Shown here: in pieces, positions 1 through 11,765 of the stretch | How positions within the stretch are numbered: the first letter of the stretch is position 1 | How the letters are laid out: each line of letters opens with the position of its first letter | Source of the DNA: Megaleporinus macrocephalus | Taxonomy: Eukaryota > Chordata > Actinopteri > Characiformes > Anostomidae | Assembly: GCA_021613375.1 (NCBI GenBank) | Contig: CM038722.1 | Location: 29,323,403-29,387,402 of the forward strand | Reading direction: 5' to 3' | Length of the DNA: 64,000 nucleotides | Made by a program: the position numbers and the translations under genes | The notes under the pieces: model-generated | What the model was told of the DNA's origin: nothing | What the model saw: only the letters and a program-made list of their open reading frames with translations | Databases searched by the model: none

Positions 1-299
1 GGGAAGGTCATGGCTTTGTCATTTGGGGTCTTATGGCAGGCAACTCAAGGCTCGAGAACAAGACCCTGCAGCGTTATCTTTAAGACTTCTATTCGAGAAC
101 CGCTGTCCACCCAGGAGAATTACGACTGGCCAGGTGTACAAGGCCCGAAGGACCAGGAGACGGGCCTGTAAAAGACAATGCAGTCGGAGACCAGGGTGGA
201 CCAGAGTGTGAGAGCTCAGAAACATTGGTACCGCAGTCCAAAGACTAAAAGCTTTTTCTCAGAACTGGTCTCCCTCTTCATTCTGATGGCAAAAACCAA
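1..299. other. aplf intron, left edge of window, unassigned
   Basis: Lies upstream of the first recognisable aplf exon and is read as part of an aplf intron. Short open frames occur on both strands in the first 200 bases, but none has convincing splice sites or similarity I recognise. No feature is called. Confidence 0.4.
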
Positions 300-372
300 G
301 TTAGGACACATTGAAAGTAAAGTGTGTTGCAATTGTGAAGATACTTGTTTTTCATTGGACAACAATGATATA
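300..372. mobile_element. 3' remnant of TA-flanked MITE (family C)
   Basis: Contains the terminal block GTTTTTCATTGGACAACAATGATA together with the preceding block that reads ACATTGAAAGTAAAGT. Both recur in the same order in the complete copies at 17674-17922 and 60462-60678. Only one end is present. Confidence 0.6.
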
Positions 373-391
373 TATACTATAATATAAAGTA

Positions 392-1067
392 ATATCTACT
401 AGAGATGGAAGGATCGATCGGCTATGTATCAGTATCGGCCGATTCTTAATTAGAATATGTGATCGGCTGATATTTCTCCAATTTAGCCGATCCCGAGAGC
501 CGATCGATGGTGTTAAACAAATGAGCTTAATTTCTCCACGCGGCTGAGTGCGGTATCAGCAAACAGCAGAGCTAGCACGCACAGCTAGCACAAAACAAAC
601 AACCCAGAACACCGTACAGACCAGATCTGACCGGTACGAACAGAACAGCAGCAACAATTCAATATTCTACATTTAATGATTATAGATTTAGTTTAAAATA
701 ACAGAGTCTGCGTTTAATTACTGCAGTTTTGACTGTATTTATTTAATTAGCTTATTTTTTTTCTTTTTAAATTAAGGGTCTAAATGTAATGATTGCAGTT
801 TTGGCGATATTTGATTGATTTACTTTGTTTACTGTTAAAAATATTATACTGTTTCATATGAGCTTGTTAAAAATGATAGTAAACCAGTTTAGACCATGTT
901 TCATGACTTGCTTGTGCTAATAACTACATGTAGTCCTGCCGTGGCATATAGCCCCACCCTCTGTCGGTATCGGCTATGGGCCAATACGGATACCGATATC
1001 AAGCTGAAAGGTGATCAGCGATCGGGATTGGCCTCAAAACGCTGATCGGTCCATCTCTAATATCTAC
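392..1067 (+). mobile_element. hAT-like MITE copy A1 with 8-bp target duplication
   Basis: The element itself spans 400-1059 (660 bp). It starts TAGAGATGGAAGGATCG and ends CGATCGGTCCATCTCTA-like (GATCGGTCCATCTCTA), giving imperfect terminal inverted repeats of about 16 bp. It is flanked by a perfect 8-bp direct repeat ATATCTAC at 392-399 and 1060-1067, the target duplication length typical of hAT transposons. There is no transposase ORF, so it is non-autonomous. Related copies lie at 4218-4553, 6993-7762 and 58750-59515. Confidence 0.85.
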
Positions 1068-3109
1068 TGAAATAAATCAATAATAGATACAAGTTGTAAT
1101 TAACTGGATTTTTTTCTTTATGTATATCTACATTTCTTTTGGTCTATGAAGTTTACAGACAATGTAAAGAGCTCTAGGCTTTTTCAAATACACCAAATAT
1201 ACAAATATAAAATTATATATATAAAACTGAAAGCAATGGTAAAGCAATGAGAAGACATGTCACCCAGCACTGTTTGTAATTTGATTAATTAAGTGCTTTT
1301 CTGTCTCTGGAACAAAAGTCCTTCTGTCTGCTCAGTTTTTCTTTTCCTCTCTCTCTGCCGTTTTGGTACGCTCATGTTCTCACTCATCTGGTAATCTGTT
1401 TAAACAGTTTAGTGTTAAATTGCTTTGGTTTGCTGTCTCTGTGTCCTGTCTTCTGTTGTATTTGCATAACCACTTTAAACAGTTGACAGAAGACCAGCTG
1501 CGGTTGCCTCATCACCAGTCGCCTGCTGGTTTTATCACAGTTTCCACCGTCACAGCCCTCGCTCTGTGTAAACTGTTGGATTTAATATGTGACTTTATTG
1601 CGACATGTGCTGTTGACACAGTTGTTTTATCCCTTAGCTTCACTTAGCCCCTAATGCAGCCCCGTGTCTGGCAGTGTGAGCGCAGCGGCAGAACCAGCGC
1701 TTGTGCCGCGGATAGAGATCTACCCTCTAAATCATGTTCACTGGGTTATAAAAGGCTGGACCTGACTCCAGAGCAGGACAGGTACTGTAGAAATCTAATC
1801 CACACGACCCCTGGGTTTAAACGTGAGCGTGCATGTGTGGAAAGGAAATTCCGGCCACTGATTTAGGTCAGGTATGGGTTCTGCACAGGCGATTCCTATT
1901 AGCACGCCGACGGACAAGAGTGCGCGCACACGGGGTGATGAATTCTTTGCTGTGGAGAGAATCGTCTGCAGTATATCAAAGCTTGTCTGGATCTCTGCTG
2001 CACTTTTCTCTTTCCGCTCTGATGAAAAACCTGTAAAGCTCTTTAAAGCAGCTTTAAACTCACCTCACACCGCCAAGCACAGCTGCTGCTGTAGCCGTTG
2101 ATGACCAGATGCCTGTACCATTCTCTTAAAGCTCTTCAGCAATAAAAACCCAACAGTGCATGGCTAACAATGACTGAGTGCTGGTGGTGATCAGTCTTTA
2201 TATGAACTGCTTGCTCTTAGAATTTAATTATTTTTAAAGCTTTTCCAGATTTTTTCTTTCCTTTAATGTGTTATGTAGCTTTTTCTAACAGTCTGCCCAG
2301 AGTACATGAGAAACTCCCACAGAAACCACTGCCTCAAACACTTAATTCGATTTCGAGCTCTTTTCTCTGTTACAATGTGACATCATCTCGTAAAAACAAT
2401 CCTTATCGCCTTCCTAACTGGCAGGCTTGGCGAGCCTTCATACAACAAACACAGAGAGAGCTAAAAGAGTCGAAATTGACTACTCTGAAGCATCTTGCTC
2501 GGGTCTAGTCTGTGAAGGTGGGTCTACCAACTTGGGGGCAGTGCAAGACGCCACCAACGGAGGGACTTTTTTAGTTGTGCAAGTTGGTTCGAAATTTTAA
2601 CCATGATGTGACTTGTTCTACCAGACTTTCAGGATCAGACTCCGACTCAAACTGATGCAGAAGAACTGACGCTATTGTAAGAAAGGACACAGCAGGTTGT
2701 GGGTGGTGGTGAAAGCGGGATGCCAGAGTGATTGAACTGACCAATCCAAGTACACTGGGCTTATAGGGAGGCGGGGCTTAAAGACACAGGAGCTTTAACA
2801 GAGAGTTTCTGACAGAGCGTGAATACAGATGTGCAGTATGAGAGAAATATTGTGTTTTGGGAAAATAGAAGCATGTAGATCTATTCCAGTGGACCCCACA
2901 TCTAAAATTCTGAATGAAAATAATAGGTTTCCTAATTCAATATCCCAATTAATTTCTTTTTGGAAAATAACACAGTTCGCATTCAAGAATAATGAAACCA
3001 TGGTTGTCATTCTGTGACATCCCTGCTAGAAAAATCAGCGCAGACTCTGGTAGATGATCACCAGCAAGACCAGCATATGTTGTGTTTTGAATGCTGGTAT
3101 GGGTGACCA
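1068..3109. other. aplf intron, no gene recognised
   Basis: Only short frames below 95 codons are open here, and none shows codon structure, splice sites or a motif I recognise. A short segment at about 3055-3120 (ACCAGCAAGACCAGCATAT...) recurs in altered form near 22020-22075 and 25650-25770, so it is a dispersed repeat. Confidence 0.4.
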
Positions 3110-3628
3110 ACTAAACTAGTGCAAAATTTGAGGCACTTGGGTACATTATTATATTTTGGACAGGAAGCTTTTATTTGCTCAACAAAACATTTTTAAAAAA
3201 AATTAAACAGTATTAATAGAGTAAGTAGTGCTTTTACATACGTCAGTGTGTTTATTTAACCCTTTCCAAGCTTCTCCTTCTATAAACAACCCAGTATTAT
3301 TAACAGTTCTCATCTAATACCTGCTTTGACTGCTCAGTACTTCATTAAGCTAAATCAAGATTTCTGCTGAAGGAACTGAATACATTCATACAATGTCTGG
3401 GGCGTCCAGGAGAAATCTGGAACTACACTTTGTTCTTCAAACTGGAGCTCAAGATCTGATCTACTTCTTTTACATTAAGATATTTATGATACTTTGTATT
3501 GTATTTATGCTTATTTACATCTGTTCTAATCATATCTGGTGGTCTTACTGGCGAAAATACACTCAATGCTGAGATAAAGATTTTTAAACTATCAGCTTCG
3601 GTGTCTCAGACACTACAGCAGTGTGTAT
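3110..3628 (+). mobile_element. Dispersed element copy B1 (GTGCAAAA...CTCAGAC family)
   Basis: One of four long copies of a roughly 0.5-kb repeat whose best ends read ACTGTGCAAAAGTCTTAGGCACC in inverted orientation at both termini (clearest at 13758-14276). The ends of this copy are degenerate. The inner block at 3378-3470 is nearly identical to that in the copies at 24054-24150 and 40422-40512. No protein is encoded. A class II non-autonomous element is the likeliest explanation. Confidence 0.65.
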
Positions 3629-3899
3629 ATTGTTGTTTGTAGATTTCACAACCTCTGTTTTCTATCATCATCATGTTCTTTTTCTAACAGGCAGCTTATT
3701 TCATGTTACTTAGTTTATATCTGAGTGATTAAATGATTTAGTAAAATTAGTGGAATTCCACTTTAAGGCTTATTTATGAGCAAACGACTGAGTTTGTGAG
3801 TTTTCCTTCGTTTAGCTCCCATAATCCCTCTGAGGCAAAAACATGTTTTATTGACATGGTTCCCATGTGACGTATATCCTTTCCCGTTCTTCTCTCCAG

Positions 3900-4108
3900 C
3901 AACTACTAAGCGAGCTCCAGCACAAGCTGCCTCCAAGACCCCAACGGCCCAATCTAAACGAGCCACGGTGCCCAAACGGTCACGAGCCAGGAGATCTCCA
4001 TCAGGAGGTGAGGAGGAGGAGGAAGATGAGGACGAAGAGCACAGCGATGTGGAACAGAGGCCCAAAAAGAGGGTGAAGAAGCTGCACAGTGACACAGAGG
4101 AGAGCCAG
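3900..4108 (+). CDS. aplf: APLF, internal exon (charged linker), gene partial at 5' side
   Basis: APLF is a DNA-repair scaffold for non-homologous end joining. It binds XRCC1/XRCC4 through an FHA domain, Ku through a short motif, poly(ADP-ribose) through PBZ fingers and core histones through an acidic tail. This is the most upstream exon recognised. It follows a pyrimidine-rich acceptor (TTCTTCTCTCCAG) and ends AGCCAG|GTACTC on a codon boundary (209 nt, entering in phase 1). It encodes about 70 residues: a basic Ala/Pro/Lys/Arg stretch, a run of Glu/Asp (EEEEEDEDEE), then PKKRVKK, a possible nuclear localisation signal. The linker is poorly conserved in the family, so the assignment rests on its position, phase and joining to the PBZ exon. 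The FHA and Ku-binding exons are not in the window. Confidence 0.75.
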
Positions 4109-4134
4109 GTACTCAAAGAACCGCAGATGTAATT

Positions 4135-4163
4135 GTACTGTGCAAAAGTCTAAAGCACCCATG
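4135..4163. mobile_element. Terminal fragment of family B element
   Basis: GTACTGTGCAAAAGTCTAAA and the following bases match one terminal repeat of the family B elements. It is cut off by the adjoining TAGA microsatellite. Confidence 0.45.
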
Positions 4164-4176
4164 AAAAACGATTATG

Positions 4177-4178
4177 AG

Positions 4179-4218
<40 letters not shown>
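4177..4218. repeat. (TAGA)n microsatellite
   Basis: About ten uninterrupted GATA/TAGA tetramers, lying exactly between a family B end fragment and a truncated family A element. Confidence 0.95.
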
Positions 4219-4553
4219 GTAAGGATCGATCGGCTATGTTTATGATGTTCACTGTAAGTGCCGATACAAAACATGCCGTCCGTCTGGCAGTTGTTTACCG
4301 TATATGACTCAGACTCATCCAGGGCATTTAACACTACTAATCTGATACAGCACTTCAGAGACACCACACAGATAAATACAGTGAGTATTAGCAAACAGCA
4401 GAGCTAGCACACACAGCTAACACAAAACAAACAACCCAGAACACCATACAGACCAGATCTGACCGGTATGAACAGAACAGCAGCAGCAACAACAGCCAGA
4501 GAGCTAAAAGAACCACAGCCAGAGAGCCAGGTGATCGGTGATCGGAATCAGCA
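4219..4553 (+). mobile_element. Truncated hAT-like MITE copy A2
   Basis: Starts with the AAGGATCGATCGGCTATG block of copy A1 and carries the shared internal part (CAGAGCTAGCAC, ACAAACAACCCAGAACACC, CAGATCTGACCGGTA). It ends near GGTGATCGGAATCAGC without a clean terminal repeat. The 5' end has been replaced by a TAGA microsatellite. Confidence 0.7.
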
Positions 4554-6880
4554 ATGAACTACTTAAGCATACAGATGGGCTGTGTCTGATATCGCACCCT
4601 AGTTACTGTTTATTGTTCTATTCAGGGTGTCGGTCGTTTTGTAGTGTTGTCCGAATTCTCATTGGACAGTTAGATTCCCCACATAGTTCACTATATTATT
4701 ACCCACAGTGCATCATAAAACTAGTGGATAACCGATATACACGACTTACAGGTTGACGCCCCGCAATGCATGGTGGTTTCTTTGGAAAGTTTGTCGTCCG
4801 AATTCGCTCTAGTGTCTCCCTCACTGCTCCCCTATATAGTGTTCAACACAGAGCAGTCTATGTAGTGAACAGGGAACAAGTTAACGAGTGAACCATTTCA
4901 GACACGCCCATGGTTCTTTTTCTGTTCATGGTTCTCCATAGAATCACTGTCTTTGCCAAAGAACCCATGACAAACCATCTTTTTCTAGGAGGTTATGATG
5001 TTTTCAAACATGACGCACATGCCAGTAGTCAACCAATTACACGTGATCACCCGCTCAGCTCATTATCCAGTGTATTCTAAGATTTTGTTTTTAAATCTCA
5101 TTGAGAAATTTCACTAAGCTAAAGGGCCTCTGCTGTAAATGGGACATTATGATTAAGAGATTGCTCTCACACTCTCTGGATCCGAAAGCAGTTTTAGCTT
5201 GTAGTCCAAATAAGTGAGGAGTAATCTGACATGATTGTGATTACATGTTTATATTGGCAGCTAACTGATTTTGATTGGCTCGTGTGTAGGACACAGGTGC
5301 GCTAATCACTGCCAGCGTGTCTTTATGAATAGCTCGTTCTTGCGTTGCTGCACATTTCGCATGGCGGAGCACTGTTACCAAGGTGGTCCAACATGTTTTC
5401 CTTTTTTGTTCCCCCAGCAAGTTCAATTTAGCCAATAAACAGTGGTTGTGTATTTAATTGTATAGAAATGTGTTCCCTTATTATTCTAACCTAAATTCTA
5501 ACTTGCTTCTAAATGCCTTGTTTTGTTTGTGTAGCCTATATATTACATTATATTACATTACGCATTGTTATTTTATATAATAATAAATTTAATAATAATA
5601 ACATACCATTCATTTTAATTTAATTTAGGATCTGCTATATAACAGTATTGATCATTTTATGAGAATATCATGGATATCAGCACTTCAAACACAATACTTT
5701 AACAACAAGTACTGTTTGATTTGTCCTGTTTTATGTAATTGTTTTTAGAAGATTCTGAAAATAATTTGAATAATAGATTTGACAATATTTTTAAATGCTT
5801 TCTATACTTTCTATTCCAACTTATAATGTTAGAAAAATGGTAACACTTGACTATAGGGTTCTATTCAACAGGCTACATGGCACCTACATAAGCTTGTCAT
5901 AACAACTGATATAAGCCAGCACAAATGTTCCAAAATGCTAATTCCAGTAGACGTCATTCTGTTTAAAGAGTACATTTGCCAGTTTTGATTAAGTTTTTAA
6001 TCAATTAAATTTGGATTAAGTTATTAATCAATTAAAATTTGTATTAAGATATTAATCAATTAAGTTTTGATTACGTTAGAGAGTAGTAGTCCATATGATG
6101 CCTATATGCTTATGGCAGTTGTCATTACAAGCTTGTCATGTGAACAGTACTCTATGTGTATTGTGAAGTCTTCTCAAAGTATAGTGCTGGTACATTTTTG
6201 CCATACTTAATAAAATATGAATAATTAATAATGAATATTTTCTATTGAGTGCATTAATTACAATCACAGATTACGATGGTTGAATTATCAAATGTTTATG
6301 AGCAGCACATATGGTTTACTTTATTAAAGGACTGAGTAGCCTAAACAGATACTGGATAGTAACGGTAAATACTGGGCTTAGACAGCTGGTGTTAAATCAC
6401 ATACTGACAGATGTACAAATACAATTTAATCATTATTTTTGTTGATAATTCTAATATTAAGATTTCTCTCTTTTTAAAAATCAAACACTCCTTTACGTAT
6501 CATTTTCTCAGATAGTCAGAGACTTTTGCAGTACCGTATATGAAAAAAAACAAAAGCAATTATATGCTGTGCCAAAAGAAACAGATGTTTCAGGTTTATG
6601 TGTTTATGTTTTGTGATAAACTGCTGTGTGCTGAGTTTCATCGAAATGTTCCTTGTTTTCTACAGGCAGCTGTTGTTGTGGTTAGTGATGTGCTGCTGTA
6701 ACAGTTAGCATATGTGTCTGCCCATATATAAAATAACTGCTTTTTGGAGATAGGTGTTGGAGTGAATGGAGATATACATATAAAACATGGAACCAATTGT
6801 TTTCCTCATCCCTCATTCAAAAGAGCTTCATTTGTGCCTAATCCAGCGCCTCCCACCATGGGGCCCAGCACCTTGTGTTA
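4554..6880. other. aplf intron, no gene recognised
   Basis: AT-rich intronic sequence. At about 5985-6065 there is a short run of diverged direct repeats built on TTGATTAAGTTATTAATCAATTAA. No coding exon, RNA gene or complete transposon was seen. Confidence 0.4.
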
Positions 6881-6990
6881 GTGTGCACCTAGAGTTGGAG
6901 TAGAGTTTCCAGTTCCAGAGCTAATAATTTAATATAAGTTTTAAAGTCACATAACGATGTATCATTATTACTGCACCTCAAGCTCCTGTA
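6881..6990. repeat. Dispersed repeat, copy 1 (CCTAGAGTTGGAGTAGAG)
   Basis: About 100 bp closely similar to 8795-8906, sharing GAGTAGAGTTTCCAGTTCC and the ATGTATCATTATT block. The family was not identified. The spacing of the two copies (about 1.9 kb) within one intron suggests either local duplication or two insertions. Confidence 0.6.
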
Positions 6991-6992
6991 TT

Positions 6993-7762
6993 GTGGAGGC
7001 CGATTCCGTTCACAAGGCCGATCACCTTTCATCGATAGCCGATACCGATAGAGGGTGGGGCTACATGCCACAGCAGGGCTACATGCAATTATTAGTGTAA
7101 GCAAGTCATGAAACATGGTTGACACATGGTTATCAAGCACTGTAAACTAAATCACTCTGGCTGTGGTTCTTTAGCTCTCTGGCTGTTTCTGCTGCTGTTC
7201 TGTTCGTACCGGTCAGATCTGGTCTGTATGGTGTTCTGGATTGTTTGTTTTGTGCTAGCTGTGTGTGCTAGCTCTGCTGTTTGCTGATACTCACTGTATT
7301 CAGCTGTGTGGTGTCTCTTAAGTGCTGAATCAGATTAGTAGTGTTAAATGTCTTTGTCTTGGTTCCCACGAGACACGTTAATTTTACAGAACATTACAGA
7401 ACATTACAGAACGCCCTGGATGAGTCATACAGTACAACACTATCCGCACATGCAGTGAACGCCATAAACTGTTCTCGCAAGGCCGCTGCTTTAGTCAGTC
7501 TGTGGAAAATGAAAGGGTATGTATTTCCACCTAGCGGTTCAGATAGGAATTGCAGGGAGCTGGCCGGAGGGGGTTTCACAGAGGTCTCCTCTCCCTGGAT
7601 GAAACTCCAGCTGGAAATACAAATTGGGTTCGTTTGTTCAACTCCATCGACCGGCTCTCGGGAACGGCTAAACTGGAGAAATATGGGCTGATCGGCGGTC
7701 TCATATTTAGATTTAAAAATCGACCGATACCGATACATAGCTGATCGATCCTTCCATCTCTA
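6993..7762 (-). mobile_element. hAT-like MITE copy A3, inverted
   Basis: Reverse-oriented copy of family A. It ends GATCGATCCTTCCATCTCTA at 7762, the inverse of the A1 start, and contains the shared CCGGTCAGATCTGGTCTG and GTGCTAGCTCTGCTGTTTGC blocks. Its other end, near 6993, lacks the terminal repeat. The 116- and 114-codon open frames at 7341-7738 lie wholly inside this element and are repeated in copy A4, so they are not host genes. Confidence 0.8.
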
Positions 7763-7894
7763 GTCATATCCCCTCACCATTGACCTGCCAGATCCATCAC
7801 TTCTTAGTGTTCTGGAAGCTCAGTTTTTAAAATGTTTTATTTTATTACAACTTCCATTCTTTACAGGTGACTTGCTGTCAGGGTTCAGTCGTAG

Positions 7895-8300
7895 ACGTTG
7901 GTTGGAATTTCTGCTTCCCATAATTTGAGTACTCCCAAACACATTCAGTGATGTTGAGGTCTAGACTCTGGGACGATCAGTCCACTGTTCTGGGAACACC
8001 AGCAGCTTCTTTGTTTGACATACAAATGTTCTTCCTTTTTGTTCTTGCTTCTTCTAGACAGCTACACATCCTTTCAGACCCATGACCTTGAGTTGAGATG
8101 GCCTTGATTTTCTCCTCTCTCACACAGTTGAAAGTGCTGTTTATCTAATGGGCTCACACTGGGTGGTCTACCAGGTCTTGTCCTGTAGTTAGAGTCCCGT
8201 TTTCTCTGTAGATTATAATTATTTCTCCAGTTTTGGAAACTGCTATTTACCTTTGACTCTGATGCTAGTAGATTACCTTCTATCTAATCTCTGCAGAAAT
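7895..8300. repeat. Dispersed repeat G, copy 1
   Basis: Shares CATTCAGTGATGTTGAGGTC, CACATCCTTTCAGACCCAT and the distance between these blocks with 50440-50720. It is probably a decayed transposon. No terminal repeats or protein were recognised. Confidence 0.5.
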
Positions 8301-8427
8301 ATCTAACCACCCACACTTGGTTAACGTAAACCAGTCACAGGCCTCCTAGTTGATATTGAAGGTGACTGGACTGACATCTGCAGCGTTTTAGAGCAGTAGG
8401 TGATTTAAGCTTTTACTGCTTCACCAG

Positions 8428-8726
8428 GAACAGGCTCCTGCCCCAAAGCCAAGCCGAGAGAGGTCACTCGAGGATAAACTCAGCGAAGACTCTGACGAAG
8501 AGGGGAAAGGAAGAGGAAGGAGAAGAGCAGAGGCTGTTCCGAGGTCCAGGGCTGGAGGCTCGACTGCAGAGGTAGACGAGTCTGGAAGCTCGAAGGCTGA
8601 AAAGCTGTCTTCGCAGAACGGAAAGCGCAGCACAAAGACCAGTGCTTCGGAAATCAGCTCCAGCAGCAGCAGCAAGCCCAAAGTTCAGCAGCGGACACAG
8701 TGTCCCTACGGCACTTCTTGTTACAG
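8428..8726 (+). CDS. aplf: APLF, exon with first half of PBZ finger 1
   Basis: 299-nt exon between acceptor TTACTGCTTCACCAG and donor TACAG|GTACTG. It enters on a codon boundary, matching the previous exon, and leaves after two bases of a codon. It encodes about 90 residues of low-complexity Ser/Glu/Lys/Arg linker with a serine run, then TQCPYGTSCYR, the first two zinc ligands of a PBZ finger. Joined to the next exon, the finger is C-X5-C-X6-H-X5-H, the consensus for PBZ domains, which bind poly(ADP-ribose) at DNA breaks. The CYR residues that contact the ligand in known PBZ domains are present. Confidence 0.92.
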
Positions 8727-8794
8727 GTACTGAGCATGTGATAAAGCAGTAGTTCATCAGAAATTCTCATTTGCATGGATCCCTTTCCCCCTAG

Positions 8795-8906
8795 TGTTAG
8801 TGTTCACCTAGAGTTAGAGTAGAGTTTCCAGTTCCAGAGCTAATCATCTAAAATAAGTTTTAGGGTCTCATAACAATGTATCATTATTGCTGCACCTTGA
8901 GTCCCT
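8795..8906. repeat. Dispersed repeat, copy 2 (CCTAGAGTTAGAGTAGAG)
   Basis: Second copy of the block at 6881-6990, followed directly (8907-9065) by a GCCCCTTAAGCAAGGCACC segment that resembles a common fish repeat ending in a short GT-rich tail. Confidence 0.55.
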
Positions 8907-9065
8907 GTACCAACAGGACTCAACAGAAGTGCCCCTTAAGCAAGGCACCAAGCCCCACACTGCTCTGCATAGGGCTGCCCACCCCTTAGGACAAGTGTGC
9001 TTACTGGCCCATAGAGTGTGTGTTTGTTATTGTGTGTGTATGTGGGTGTTTTACTGCACACGTAA

Positions 9066-10300
9066 GTTAAACGCAGACGTCAAATTTCTCTACATTTTAA
9101 ATTCTATCGCAAATCAGAGGCTGAGACCTCCTTTAGTCAGTCTACCCTCCTAAGTCCCAAGGTGAACCACAGAGAGGTGGGCTCACAAGCTTGTTTTTTA
9201 GATCTTATAGAAGCCCTCCATCTGATGAACGGACTGATGCCATAATACAAGCTTGGGGCGAATGATGACCAGTAATGTAACTACTGTTTTCGAGAATGTG
9301 GGTTACCAAATGCTGCTGCAACTGCTGCTGTTATGATCACAAACATTGGCAAATGGTATCTTACCTGTTTCTCAAGAATCTCTTCTTAATGACATTGCCT
9401 GGAGTTCAGAATGTAGCTCATCCCTTCCTTCATCCTGTGCACGAGCACTAACAGCCGCCTGACTAACAGCTGGCTGGAGGTGTTGTGGCCCACTTTTCCC
9501 ATTTACAGAGTCAGACCTGTATATACAACACCAGATTTTCTTCTGACTTGCACAGAAGGACAGCTAGTAGACAATGAGTTAGAATTGTATTGAATGTTAA
9601 TAGTATTCTGCATCTTTAACCCAAATCTGCTTTTTTTTTAGGTGTATGTAGTACAGAAAGCTTATATAAGGGTTAGTCCTGAAGCAAACCGTGTGCCTAA
9701 ATCTTCAAACATAAAAACCTGTAGCCACGCCTTTACTATTCTTTGAAAAAGATGAGCATCCCTGGTGTATGTGTACGCGCCAACATCAAACACACCAGCT
9801 TATTTATTTCAATTCATTTTAGTTCCATTCAAGAGTGTTCAGTTCTATATATCAATAGTTTGTAAAGCAAACATATATATATAATAAACACAATATATAT
9901 AAAACACAATATAATCAGGTACAAAGTTCAGGTACAAATTAAGGCCTCGCTTTTTTGAGGCTTTTATCTTTAATGTCATACCCAAACTAAAAGGGGGTGC
10001 TGCCCCCACATACTTTAGACTTTTTCTCATTTGAAAGATAGAACTAAAAATAAAAAAAAGTTTTTTCCTGATCAGTCGGTCTGATTTACTAGCTAGAATG
10101 GAGGCATTTCCTTCCGCCTGTAGGTTCGCTAGCCTACAGACACAACTGAGCCACAGCCCATCCTTTATCTAGAGGAGTTGCTGCATTTGCTTGCACTGCT
10201 TTCTTGTAATTGCTGTGAATAATGGATTGTATGTCAATTGCAGGAATCGAAGATTTCATGCTCTCTAACAATACATTGCACCATCGTATTGCTGGACTAC
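9066..10300. other. aplf intron, no gene recognised
   Basis: Unremarkable AT-rich intron. No coding exon or complete mobile element was recognised. Confidence 0.35.
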
Positions 10301-10747
10301 TTAATGCATAAAATGTTGTTTAAAAACCTGGAAGTGAACGATGAAAGCGTGCTGTTGCTGGTACATTGATGTAGAAAATGTCAACAAATGCCAACTATTT
10401 GCAACATCTTGTTCCAAAATTACATCCATTAATATGGAATTAGGCCCCATTTTACTGCTGTAACTGCCTCCACTCTTATTGGTAAGACTTTCCACTAAAT
10501 TTTGGAGCATGTTTGCAGGAGCTCACTTCCATTCAGCCATAAAAGAGTTAGTCAGGTTATCATCAGTGTTGGGAGGCAAAGCTTGAGTAGCAGGCGGTGT
10601 TCTAGTTCATGGCAAAGGGGATGAATGTGGTTGAGGTCAGAGTTCTGTTTCAGCCAAACGTTGTTTTCCACAAAACTGTTTCTCAGTAGAGCTTGCTTTG
10701 CACAGGGCTAGAGCCGTGCTGAAACAGGCCAGTTTTAAAGACACAGT
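10301..10747 (-). pseudogene. Tc1-like transposase relic, C-terminal part
   Basis: Read on the - strand, a frame at 10301-10510 contains LQNLVESLTNKSGG, the C-terminal block of fish Tc1-family transposases (family form LQNLVESLPRRV). The DNA between 10447 and 10740 keeps the order of blocks of a fish Tc1 element read from its 3' side, for example CATTCAGCCATAAAAGAG and GGTTGAGGTCAGAGTTCTG. Frames are broken and no full protein remains. The relic resumes at 11560-11690 after an inserted element. Transposase is a DDE enzyme that cuts and pastes at TA; this one is dead. Confidence 0.75.
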
Positions 10748-11480
10748 TCTCTGATTATCGCTGACCGTACACTAGAAGACTTTTAAAAGACTCTGAAAAG
10801 ACGTTTAATAGATTAAAGTCTAAAGACTAGTCATACACTTTTCAGTCACAGACTAGTCACAGGCTATGATTTTGCAAAGACTGGGGATCTGGAGAGTCAC
10901 TATTTTCAAGATATTTACTAGATTCCTTTTGAGATTATTTCCCATTTATATGATTAAAACTATTAGCAATATTCAGCTAAATGTATAGTTCGCTGCTAGG
11001 CTAATTGTAACTGTAGCCCCGTTCAGCTGGGATTTGAGGGCTTAGGTGATTTCTGTCCACCTTCTTTTCTTTTCCACTCTGTCGTGGTGTAAATGTGAAG
11101 ACACGTCAAACAGGAACTCTTGCTCACTCCACAGCTCCACCAGTTTCTCCTCCTTATGTAAAGTCCAGGAGAACCACAGTTTCCGAACCCTCATCAGACT
11201 CCCCTCCATGTCTAACTTCTTTACCCGCCAGAGAGTCCTGTACTTGCTTCGTGGCTTCCCGTTTGGTGGTGAAAAGAGCTCCTATTGGTTGTCGACAATG
11301 TTCACGTCACTATTTAGTGAGCCAAGACTTAAGATTACGATAATAGTAGTTGATTTTATCGGAGTGCTAGGATTAGAAAAAGAATGACTTAAACCTGCAG
11401 TCTTGACTACCTCACACTAAACGATCGAGATGACGTGAGTGTGACTCAACTCTAGCAAGACTCTCATGATTTTATTCCAA
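10748..11480. mobile_element. Non-autonomous element nested in Tc1 relic
   Basis: Interrupts the Tc1 relic. One side begins near CGCTGACCGTACACTAGAAG and the other ends near GAGTGTGACTCAACTCTAGC. The overlapping frames at 11046-11387 belong to this insert. Terminal repeats and target duplication are not clear, so the borders are approximate and the superfamily is unassigned. Confidence 0.45.
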
Positions 11481-11765
11481 CATTGGAAATTTGTCTGCGG
11501 CAGTAAGGCCAGCATAAAACATCGCTTGGTGTAGGGCCAGCATAAAACATCACCACAGTTGCAGTAAGATATCTCATCACTAGAACTAACAGGCCAAGCC
11601 ATGAAAACCAGCCCAAGGCCATTATTATTCTTCCTCCACCAAACTTTACAGTTTGCATTGTGCATTTAGGCCCATTCTACTGTCAGAGTCTGTTTAAATA
11701 GCTGAAAATGCAGTGTAGAAATGTCCAAAGTATGTACAACTCCTCATACTTTTGTATGCCATGTT
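11481..11765 (-). pseudogene. Tc1-like transposase relic, second part
   Basis: Contains CCATGAAAACCAGCCCAAGG and CTCCACCAAACTTTACAGTT, which in intact fish Tc1 elements lie a few hundred bases from the part at 10447-10740. The end near 11740-11760 (CTCATACTTTTGTATGCCA) resembles the terminal repeat of this Tc1 type. Heavily decayed. Confidence 0.65.

Noticed and set aside
1..175. Possible upstream aplf exon (frame with TRPCSVIFKTSIREPL)
   Set aside because: No pyrimidine-rich acceptor, a weak donor at best, and no similarity to APLF that I can recognise.
7341..7738. Two frames of 114-116 codons as genes
   Set aside because: They lie wholly within hAT-like MITE copy A3 and are partly repeated in copy A4.
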